A stretch of DNA of 5,221 bases from assembly GCA_021200895.1 (NCBI GenBank), contig JAJQFX010000255.1, forward strand, positions 1-5,221, written 5' to 3'. Source of the DNA: Clostridiales bacterium (GTDB lineage Bacteria > Bacillota > Clostridia > Oscillospirales > Oscillospiraceae). Under the pieces are notes generated by a model. It did no database searches. It saw only the letters and a program-made list of their open reading frames with translations, and was not told the DNA's origin. Position 1 is the stretch's first letter. The number at the start of each line of letters is the position of its first letter. Shown piece after piece: positions 1 through 5,221 of this stretch. The translations under genes and the position numbers were made by a program.

Positions 1-645
1 GGCATGAAGCGCGTGGGGGAGAAGCAGCACGACCACGCCTCCGCCGTCTTTTACGCTGCCGGGGACAGCCGCTTCCCCACCTGCCAGTCTGCGCCGCAAA
101 TCGCCTTCGGGACGAATTACCTCCTGGCGGAGTATGAGGAGGGGGCCGAAACGCTGCTGCCCATGATTCCGGAGCATCCCTTCGGGCCGCCGGAGCGGTG
201 CTATTACACGGAGATTTCCAACGAGCCCGGCGTGGTGGTGCATCCCTACGGAGCGGGCAAGGCGGTGTATCTGCCCTGGATGGCTGGTACCTTCTACTGC
301 CAGGAGGGCTACCAGAACACCCTGAACGTCATGCTGGACGTGATGCACAGCCTTTGCGGTCAGGCCAGCCTCGCCCCCGACCTCCACCCCACGGTGGAAC
401 TGACCTGGAAAAAACAGGGCGACAGCCGGATGTTGCAGCTGGTGAACGGCTCCGGCTGCTTTGCCAACAGCTATTTCCCGCCGATTCCCATGACGGCGCT
501 GCGCTTCGTCCTGCCGGGGCGGTATTCCGGCGCGGAGGCCTATCACGGCGGTACAGTCACCATAGAACCTGCCGGGGACAGCACAGCCCTTGTGCTGGAC
601 CGGCTGGAGGAATATGAAATCATCAAACTGGAGGTAGCAAAATGA
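1..645 (+). CDS. C-terminal part of a glycosidase-like protein (beta-galactosidase-trimerisation-like and beta-sandwich domains)
   Basis: The reading frame is open from the first base, so this is the 3' end of a longer gene. The ATG at nt 4 is most likely an internal methionine, and no ribosome-binding site can be judged there. Counting from that Met, residues about 35-118 resemble the glutamine-amidotransferase-like trimerisation domain that follows the catalytic barrel in GH42-like and 'hypothetical glycosyl hydrolase' (GHL6-type) proteins. Visible marks are IPEHPFGPPERCYY (55-68) and PYGAGKAVYLPW (81-92), a GKG-VVY-PW-type signature. Residues about 128-213 look like the C-terminal beta-sandwich: a V-L-W-K-Q-G strand, then MLQLVNGSG (143-151) and a terminal EEYEIIKLEV strand. 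No catalytic acid can be seen, because the barrel is outside the window, so the substrate is unknown. The stop overlaps the garR start (ATGA, 642-645), which indicates co-translation. The domain call comes from remembered family patterns and is moderately secure; the enzymatic activity is not assigned. Confidence 0.75.
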   Translation, partial: GMKRVGEKQHDHASAVFYAAGDSRFPTCQSAPQIAFGTNYLLAEYEEGAETLLPMIPEHPFGPPERCYYTEISNEPGVVVHPYGAGKAVYLPWMAGTFYCQEGYQNTLNVMLDVMHSLCGQASLAPDLHPTVELTWKKQGDSRMLQLVNGSGCFANSYFPPIPMTALRFVLPGRYSGAEAYHGGTVTIEPAGDSTALVLDRLEEYEIIKLEVAK

Positions 646-1529
646 AAATCGGACTCATCGGCCTGGGCATTATGGGCAAGCCCATGGCGAAAAACATCCT
701 GAAGGTGGGCTATGACCTGACGGTGTGCAACCGCAGCAAGGCCCCTGTGGAGGAGCTGGCGGCCTGCGGCGCAACGGCGGGCACCTACCGGGAAATCGGC
801 GAGGGCTGCGACGTGGTGCTGACCATGCTGCCCAACTCCCCCCAGGTGAAGGAGGTCATGCTGGGGGAGGGCGGCGTCGCCCGGTATATGCACGAAGGGC
901 AAATCTTCATCGACATGAGCTCCATCAACCCCGTGGCCAGCAAGGAGATTGCCGCCGTCCTGGCGGAAAAGGGGGTGGAGATGCTGGACGCCCCCGTCTC
1001 CGGCGGCGAACCCAAGGCCATCGATGGCACGCTGAGCTTCATGGTGGGGGGCAAGCAGGAGGTCTTTGACCAGTGCAAGGCGCTGCTGCTGACCATGGGC
1101 TCCTCCGCTGTCCGCTGCGGCGAGGTAGGGGCAGGCAACACCACGAAGCTGGCAAACCAAATCATCGTGGCCTGCAACATTCAGGCTCTGGCCGAAGCGC
1201 TGACCCTGGCCCAGAAGGCGGGGGTGGACCCGGCGCTGGTGTTCCAGGCCATCCGGGGCGGGCTGGCAGGCTCCACCGTCATGGAGGCCAAAGCCCCCAT
1301 GATGCTCGCCGGCAACGACCAGCCCGGCTTCAAAATCGACCTGCACATCAAGGATTTAAACAACGCCCTGGACTGCGCCCACAGCGTCGGCGCACCGGTG
1401 CCCATGACGGCCCAGGTGCAGGAGGTTTTGCAGTGGATGCATCACCACCAGGGAGGCCAGAAGGACCACAGCGCCATGGCGCAGTACTATGAATCCCTGG
1501 CCGATATCAAAATCGGGCGGGAACAGTGA
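642..1529 (+). CDS. garR: 2-hydroxy-3-oxopropionate (tartronate semialdehyde) reductase
   Basis: A 295-residue cytosolic NAD(P)H-dependent dehydrogenase of the beta-hydroxyacid dehydrogenase family, predicted to reduce tartronate semialdehyde to D-glycerate. The N-terminal Rossmann domain opens with GLIGLGIMGKPMAKN (G7, G9, G12 bind the dinucleotide). TMLPNSPQVKEV (61-72) and the substrate loop DAPVSGGEPKAIDGT (116-130) follow. GAGNTTKLANQ (163-173) carries the conserved catalytic lysine K169. The all-helical C-terminal domain contains QAIRGGLAGSTV (202-213) and DLHIKDLNNALD (233-244). These segments match enterobacterial GarR/GlxR as I remember them nearly word for word, which favours GarR over 3-hydroxyisobutyrate dehydrogenase. 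Length is normal. The start is supported by GGAGGT at 630-635, six bases upstream and inside the preceding gene, and by the ATGA overlap with that gene. The glycerate kinase at 4388 would use its product. A histidine trio (267-269) near the C-terminus is unremarkable for function. Confidence 0.93.
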   Translation: MKIGLIGLGIMGKPMAKNILKVGYDLTVCNRSKAPVEELAACGATAGTYREIGEGCDVVLTMLPNSPQVKEVMLGEGGVARYMHEGQIFIDMSSINPVASKEIAAVLAEKGVEMLDAPVSGGEPKAIDGTLSFMVGGKQEVFDQCKALLLTMGSSAVRCGEVGAGNTTKLANQIIVACNIQALAEALTLAQKAGVDPALVFQAIRGGLAGSTVMEAKAPMMLAGNDQPGFKIDLHIKDLNNALDCAHSVGAPVPMTAQVQEVLQWMHHHQGGQKDHSAMAQYYESLADIKIGREQ

Positions 1530-1554
1530 CCGTCTGCAACATCATCTAAAGAAA

Positions 1555-1561
1555 AAGGAGG
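1555..1561 (+). promoter_or_regulatory. Ribosome-binding site AAGGAGG deciding the transporter start
   Basis: AAGGAGG ends five bases before ATG 1567, so translation should begin there. An in-frame ATG at 1489 would add 26 residues and overlap garR by 41 bases. It lacks a comparable site, and the added residues are not transporter-like. The 37-base gap between garR and the transporter holds no promoter or terminator that I can see, consistent with one operon. Confidence 0.9.
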
Positions 1562-1566
1562 ACATC

Positions 1567-3054
1567 ATGGAAGACAAAACGCTGCAAAAGAAGGGGCTTC
1601 TCGGCAATTTCCTGAACGGGAAATTCTGGGATTCCAAATCCACCTCTGCCAACGTGACGAAGCGGGAGCTGTGGCTGGGCTATGTGGCTGGCCCCTTCGG
1701 CGTCATGCTGCTGCAATCCATCGTCAACAGCTATTTTAACCAGTACCTGACCGACGTGCTGGGCTTTACCGTCAGCCGGGGGGCCTGGATTGCCCTCTTC
1801 ATGGTCTGGTTCCCCATCCTGAGCAAGCTCATCGACGCGGTCACCAACCTGCTGATGGCGAAGCTGCTGGACCTGACCACCTGTCGCCAGGGCAAGCTCC
1901 GCCCCTGGTTCATCCTGAGCCTGCCCATCGTTGTGGTCAGCATCCTCCTGATGTTCTGGATTCCGGTGCAGAGCGTGGTGGCGCAGGCGGTGTGGATCGT
2001 GATTTCCTACAACCTGTTCTACTCCGTGGGCTACACCATGTGGTATATGGCCTATGAGATGAGCGCCTCCCTCTCCACCAGAAACGTCAAGCAGCGCTCC
2101 ACCAACTCCATGGCCGGTCAAATCACCAAAAACATGGGCACCGGCATCATCTCCATCACCTTCCCCCTGATTCTCACCGGGGTTTGCGGCCTGGTGGGCG
2201 GCGAAAATCAGCAGGGCTACCTGCTGACCATGGCCATCATCTGCTGCATCGCCGTGCCGCTGACCTTCCTGCAATACTTCTACACCCGCGAGCGGGTCAC
2301 CGAGGAGCGCCGCAACCAGTTCCAGGGCAGCACAGAGGTCAAGAAGGTGGAGGAAGCCAGCTTCCTGACCCAGCTGAAAGCCTGCCTGAAGGATAAGTAC
2401 TGGATTATGCTGGTGGTGATGATTCTGACTTACCAGGTGCTGAACGCGCTGAAGAGCGTCTCCCAGGTCTACTATTCCGGCTGGGTGGTGCAGGGCAACT
2501 CCTACGGCACCTATGCCACCATTCAGGCCAGGTTTACCATGATTGCCATGGCCCCCATGGGGCCGGCCCTCTTCGTCGTCGTCCTCATGATTCGCAAGCT
2601 GGGCCGCCGCGTCACCATGATTATCGGCGGCGTGATGAGTATGTTGGGCTCCGGCGTCGCCTTTATGATGGCGGGCAACACCGCCGCAGTCTACGGCGGA
2701 ACCGCCATCAGCGGCATCGGCACCATGTTCTTCATGTACAGCATGAACACCTTCATCGGCGACTCCATCGACCATGTGGAGTACAGCCAGGGCATCCGGG
2801 CCGAGGGCATCACCGCCGCGCTGGTGGGCTTCGTCCACAGCTTCTCCAACGGCATCGAGTACATCCCTGCCCAGGAACTTGAGCGGATGGAGAAGGAGGC
2901 CCAGAAGGCCGAGGCGGAGGAGAACCGGATTCGGGAGTTGAAGGAATACTGCGCCAAGCACGGCAAGGACTTCGACGCCGAAAATCAGAAGGTCCTCGAC
3001 AAGCGGGCGAAAAAGGCCGCAAAGAAGGCCGCCAGAAAGGCCCGTAAGAAGTAA
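1567..3054 (+). CDS. GPH-family (MelB-like) sugar/glycoside:cation symporter, apparently missing helix 11-12 region
   Basis: A 495-residue inner-membrane MFS protein of the glycoside-pentoside-hexuronide:cation symporter family. Predicted helices lie near residues 36-60, 73-100, 113-133, 138-160, 188-208, 217-238, 278-300, 318-342, 348-368 and 372-397. Family marks are KLIDAVTNLL (87-96) in helix 2, where D90 aligns with MelB Asp55 and N94 takes the place of Asp59; RQGKLRPW (107-114) after helix 2; and IGDSIDHVEYSQGIRAEG (397-414) before helix 11. Helix 11 begins at about 414 but stops at N428-G429-I430. The sequence then passes straight into EYIPAQELER and a charged, Lys/Glu-rich tail (431-495, ending AKKAAKKAARKARKK). 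Homologues normally have the rest of helix 11, a periplasmic loop and helix 12 (some 70-90 residues) before such a tail, so this looks like an in-frame internal deletion. The substrate is unknown; company with a glycosidase and garR suggests a glycoside or uronide. Family assignment is firm, but function in this shortened form is doubtful. Confidence 0.9.
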   Translation: MEDKTLQKKGLLGNFLNGKFWDSKSTSANVTKRELWLGYVAGPFGVMLLQSIVNSYFNQYLTDVLGFTVSRGAWIALFMVWFPILSKLIDAVTNLLMAKLLDLTTCRQGKLRPWFILSLPIVVVSILLMFWIPVQSVVAQAVWIVISYNLFYSVGYTMWYMAYEMSASLSTRNVKQRSTNSMAGQITKNMGTGIISITFPLILTGVCGLVGGENQQGYLLTMAIICCIAVPLTFLQYFYTRERVTEERRNQFQGSTEVKKVEEASFLTQLKACLKDKYWIMLVVMILTYQVLNALKSVSQVYYSGWVVQGNSYGTYATIQARFTMIAMAPMGPALFVVVLMIRKLGRRVTMIIGGVMSMLGSGVAFMMAGNTAAVYGGTAISGIGTMFFMYSMNTFIGDSIDHVEYSQGIRAEGITAALVGFVHSFSNGIEYIPAQELERMEKEAQKAEAEENRIRELKEYCAKHGKDFDAENQKVLDKRAKKAAKKAARKARKK

Positions 3055-3060
3055 ACCAAC

Positions 3061-3103
3061 CATTTTCCCGGCTACGCAACAGCTAGCCGGGAAAATGCCG
3101 TTT
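3061..3103 (+). terminator. Perfect 14-bp inverted repeat, probable transcription terminator of the upstream operon
   Basis: CATTTTCCCGGCTA (3061-3074) and TAGCCGGGAAAATG (3084-3097) are exact reverse complements around a nine-base loop. The repeat begins seven bases after the transporter stop codon, where an operon terminator is expected. The T-tract after the stem is poor: only TTT at 3101-3103, after CCG. The stem itself is strong, with a GC-rich core flanked by A/T pairs. Because the arms are palindromic and abut the -35 of the next promoter, an operator role is also possible. The hairpin is seen directly; its role is inferred. Confidence 0.65.
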
Positions 3104-3134
3104 ACATTGGCAGAGAGATAGATTATACTATAAA
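3101..3134 (+). promoter_or_regulatory. Sigma-A-type promoter for the regulator/glycerate kinase unit
   Basis: TTTACA (3101-3106) and TATACT (3124-3129) each match the vegetative consensus at five of six bases and are 17 bases apart, the optimal spacing. Transcription would start near 3136, about 30 bases before the regulator ATG. A second overlapping pair, TTGGCA (3107-3112) and TATAAA (3129-3134) with a 16-base spacer, is nearly as good and may give a second start or be an alternative reading. This is the most AT-rich patch in the window. The -35 lies directly against the inverted repeat at 3061-3097. Confidence 0.72.
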
Positions 3135-3166
3135 TATAGGGAAAAACCGACAGGAGGGCGCAGGAT

Positions 3167-4378
3167 ATGTACGATTCCGCTGATTTAAACGCATTCCGGA
3201 CGCTGGTGGGCAGCTGCTGCCCAGTCTGGCACTGGGTCATCGGCCCGGACTTCCGGCTTCTGGAAAGCGACTGCCCGGCCCCTGACGCCTTCCTGTACCT
3301 GCTCACCGGCAACGGCCATGAGGATGTCATCATCAGGCACTGGGAAAAGGGCGGCAAGCCGCTTATCCTGACCATCCAGCCGCTGCTGAACTGGCTGATT
3401 GCCTTTGAGGCCGCAGGCGGCGCGTTGCACGCCATTCATGCGGTGGGCCCCTTCTTCTCCGTAGTCAACGAGAGCAAAAATCATGCCAAAATTCTGAAAG
3501 ACCCGTCTTTAACTGAGTCAGACCGGGCCGTGGTGGGCCAATGGATTGGGGAGCTGCCCGGCGTCGCCCCCGCTGTGGCCGTTTCCTGGGCCCAGATGCT
3601 CCATTACTGCCTGGCAGGGGAGAAAATCACGTCAAAGGATGTAGGCGGCTACCTCAGCGAATCCCCGACGAGACAGCCGAGGACGCACCTGACGGTGGAC
3701 CCCTTTGACAAGCAGACCGGCAACTGGGAATTTGAACAGGAGCTGCTGGAGAAGATTCGCAAGGGCGACCTGTCTGTGATGGATACCATTGCGCGGGCCA
3801 ACGCCCACACCCCCAAGGCCATGCCCCAGGAGACGATAGAGGATTACCGCCAAATGGAGCATTTGCTCCTGACGCTGGTGTCCCGGGCGGCGGTGGACGG
3901 CGGTATGCCCCAGAAATCCGCCTTCTCCCTGTGTACGGAGTACCGGGAGAAGCTGAACCTCTGCGAGACCTTCGGAGAGATAGTCGTCCTCACCAACCAG
4001 ATGCTGGAGGATTACGCACAGCAGGTCCACCGGGCCCAGCAGCTGGCCACCTGCTCCGCCCGCATCCGGCTGGTCTGCGAGTACATCTCCAACCACCCGG
4101 AGGAAAAGCTGACGCTGGAGCTGCTGGCCCAGAAGGCGGGCTATACCCAGACCTACCTGTCCCGGCGGTTCCGGCAGGAGATGGGGATGTCCATTGTGGA
4201 TTACATCCGCCAAATCCGTCTGGAGCGAGCGCAATACTGGCTGACCTATACGGATAAGACCATTGAGGAGATCTCCGACGCGCTGGGCTTTGGGAATCGC
4301 AGCTATTTTTCAAAATCCTTTCGGGACGACACAGGGGTCACCCCTACAGACTACCGGAAGCAGCACCAGAAGGCGTGA
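3167..4378 (+). CDS. AraC-family transcriptional regulator with an uncharacterised N-terminal sensor region
   Basis: A 403-residue cytosolic regulator. The C-terminal AraC/XylS DNA-binding domain spans about 296-400. The first helix-turn-helix is at 317-340 (LELLAQKAGYTQTYLSRRF) and the second at about 366-397 (IEEISDALGFGNRSYFSKSF, then TGVTPTDYRK), the latter matching the classic AraC signature. Residues about 8-155 form a mixed alpha/beta region, likely the ligand sensor, with marks such as VGPFF (93-97) and MLHYCLAGE (144-152). Residues 188-290 form a mostly helical linker (RQMEHLLLTLVSRAAVDGG, 228-246) of a kind I recall from Clostridial AraC regulators. The ligand is not evident. AGGAGGG at 3152-3158 lies eight bases before the ATG, supporting this start. 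It has its own promoter and is followed after nine bases by the glycerate kinase, so it probably controls that gene, itself, and the upstream garR/transporter operon. The regulatory targets are inference from position. Confidence 0.9.
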   Translation: MYDSADLNAFRTLVGSCCPVWHWVIGPDFRLLESDCPAPDAFLYLLTGNGHEDVIIRHWEKGGKPLILTIQPLLNWLIAFEAAGGALHAIHAVGPFFSVVNESKNHAKILKDPSLTESDRAVVGQWIGELPGVAPAVAVSWAQMLHYCLAGEKITSKDVGGYLSESPTRQPRTHLTVDPFDKQTGNWEFEQELLEKIRKGDLSVMDTIARANAHTPKAMPQETIEDYRQMEHLLLTLVSRAAVDGGMPQKSAFSLCTEYREKLNLCETFGEIVVLTNQMLEDYAQQVHRAQQLATCSARIRLVCEYISNHPEEKLTLELLAQKAGYTQTYLSRRFRQEMGMSIVDYIRQIRLERAQYWLTYTDKTIEEISDALGFGNRSYFSKSFRDDTGVTPTDYRKQHQKA

Positions 4379-4383
4379 GGAGG
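4378..4383 (+). promoter_or_regulatory. Ribosome-binding site of the glycerate kinase, overlapping the regulator stop codon
   Basis: AGGAGG shares its first base with the final A of the regulator's TGA, so ribosomes finishing the regulator sit on the next start site, a layout that suits translational coupling. The spacing to ATG 4388 is short (four bases). The next in-frame ATG, 4397, would have a long spacing of thirteen bases. I prefer 4388, but the start could be either. Confidence 0.7.
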
Positions 4384-4387
4384 GCTT

Positions 4388-5221
4388 ATGAATCAAATGC
4401 TACGTCAGGACGCGGAAATCATTGCCCGGGCCGCCATCGACGCCGTCAAGCCGGACAGGGCAGTGAAAGCCGCCCTGGCGGACTTTGCCCCCGCCGGGCG
4501 GCTGTACCTCTTCGCCGTGGGCAAGGCGGCCTGGCAGATGGCCAAGGCCGCCCTGGAGCTGCCCGGTATCCGGCCAGATGGGGGCATCGTGCTGACAAAG
4601 TACGGCCATGTGGAGCGCCCGCTGGAACACGTCCTCTGCCTGGAGGCGGGGCATCCGGTGCCGGACGGCAACTCCTATGCGGGCACCCAGGCCATCCTGG
4701 ACATGAGCAAGGACTTGCGGGAGACGGACACGGTGCTGTTCCTCCTCTCCGGCGGCGGCAGCGCCCTGTTTGAACAACCCCGCATCGCCCCGGACCGGAT
4801 GGAGCAGCTCCCCAGGCTGCTGTTGGCATCCGGCGCGGACATTACGGAAATCAACACCATCCGCAAGCGGCTCTCCCTGGTGAAGGGCGGGCAGTTCGCC
4901 GCCTGGTGCGCCCCGGCGAGGGTCTATACCGTGGTGCTCTCTGACATTCTGGGGGGCCCCCTGGACATGATTGCAGGCGGACCCACAGTGTCGGACGCCA
5001 GCACCGCCCGGCAGGCAGCCGCCATCGCGGAAAAATACAGCCTGCCCCTGACGGCGGAGGAACGGCTGCTCCTGCGCGCCGAACTGCCCAAAGCCCTGCC
5101 CAACGCCGAAGCCCATATCATCGGCAGCGTCCGGCAGCTGTGCGGGGCGGCCATGTCCGGCTGCGCCGCCATGGGGTATGAGCCGCATCTGCGGAACGAC
5201 CGGCTGGCCTGCGAGGCCAGG
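4388..5221 (+). CDS. Glycerate 2-kinase, type-2 (DUF4147/MOFRL) family, 3' end outside window
   Basis: The first 278 residues of an enzyme predicted to phosphorylate D-glycerate with ATP to 2-phosphoglycerate (GckA/TtuD type, not the unrelated GlxK/GarK type). The frame is open to the window edge; full-length relatives have about 370-450 residues, so the C-terminal MOFRL part is missing from view. Visible motifs of the N-terminal DUF4147 domain, in order, are LFAVGKAAWQMA (41-52, with the conserved Lys K46), EAGHPVPDG (86-94), FLLSGGGSAL (118-127), INTIRKRLSLVKGGQFA (155-171), VVLSDILGGPLDMIAGGPT (182-200) and GSVRQLC (246-252). In the last glycine-rich loop, relatives usually read LGDP and IASGP. 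Here G190 and G197 stand in place of Asp and Ser, which may matter for nucleotide or substrate binding. It follows the AraC regulator by nine bases and is very likely co-transcribed with it. It would consume the GarR product. Confidence 0.9.
   Translation, partial: MNQMLRQDAEIIARAAIDAVKPDRAVKAALADFAPAGRLYLFAVGKAAWQMAKAALELPGIRPDGGIVLTKYGHVERPLEHVLCLEAGHPVPDGNSYAGTQAILDMSKDLRETDTVLFLLSGGGSALFEQPRIAPDRMEQLPRLLLASGADITEINTIRKRLSLVKGGQFAAWCAPARVYTVVLSDILGGPLDMIAGGPTVSDASTARQAAAIAEKYSLPLTAEERLLLRAELPKALPNAEAHIIGSVRQLCGAAMSGCAAMGYEPHLRNDRLACEAR

Noticed and set aside
543..1346. 267-codon open frame on the minus strand
   Set aside because: Antisense shadow of garR; the + strand gene matches a known enzyme along its whole length, and no separate ribosome-binding site or motif supports this one.
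1489..1566. N-terminal extension of the transporter from ATG 1489
   Set aside because: It would overlap garR by 41 bases, lacks a ribosome-binding site, and the strong AAGGAGG points to 1567.
2881..3051. Lys/Ala/Glu-rich end of the transporter considered as a separate small gene or a frameshift product
   Set aside because: It is in frame with the transporter, has no start signal of its own, and such charged tails occur on Clostridial GPH transporters.
3124..3138. AT repeat TATACTATAAATATA considered as a protein-binding repeat or recombination site
   Set aside because: The -10 elements explain it fully, and no matching copy was seen elsewhere in the window.
1546..3435. 629-codon open frame on the minus strand
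   Set aside because: It lies opposite the transporter, and its translation is rich in His, Gly, Ala and Asp with no domain pattern. This is typical of the antisense shadow of a GC-rich gene. It also crosses the intergenic promoter and terminator.
4375..4773. 132-codon + strand frame starting with GTG within the end of the regulator
   Set aside because: Out of frame with the glycerate kinase; the product is rich in Arg, Gly and Pro with no recognisable motif, while the 4388 frame is clearly coding.
4400..5188. 262-codon minus-strand frame, and overlapping minus-strand frames under the kinase
   Set aside because: The + strand frame from 4388 shows all the ordered glycerate kinase motifs; the minus-strand translations are low-complexity shadows.

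Overview
The window is GC-rich and densely coding, with every supported gene on the + strand. It suggests a gut-type Gram-positive anaerobe of the Oscillospiraceae/Lachnospiraceae kind. The grounds are strong AGGAGG-type ribosome-binding sites, a sigma-A-like promoter in the only AT-rich patch, a GPH-type sugar symporter with a Lys-rich tail, and an AraC regulator of a type I associate with these Clostridia. The taxonomic call is inference from style, not from a marker gene.

Layout: (1) nt 1-645 is the C-terminal end of a large glycosidase-like protein whose catalytic part lies upstream of the window. (2) nt 642-1529 is garR, a tartronate semialdehyde (2-hydroxy-3-oxopropionate) reductase, overlapping gene 1 by an ATGA. 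(3) nt 1567-3054 is a GPH/MelB-family transporter that appears to lack the second half of helix 11 and all of helix 12, as if an in-frame segment were deleted. (4) nt 3055-3166 is the only sizeable intergenic gap. It holds a perfect 14-bp inverted repeat, probably the end of the first transcription unit, followed at once by a promoter. (5) nt 3167-4378 is an AraC-family regulator. (6) nt 4388-5221 is a type-2 (MOFRL-family) glycerate kinase that starts 9 nt after the regulator stops and runs off the right edge.

Working together: the glycosidase and transporter would handle an unidentified (possibly uronide- or glycerate-containing) glycoside. GarR would reduce tartronate semialdehyde to D-glycerate, and the kinase would phosphorylate glycerate to 2-phosphoglycerate for lower glycolysis. 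The reductase lies in the first transcription unit, while the kinase lies behind the regulator in a second unit with its own promoter. No enzyme making tartronate semialdehyde is in the window, so the upper pathway and true substrate remain open. The most unusual point is the shortened transporter. I saw no CRISPR array, tRNA, rRNA, insertion sequence or defence system.
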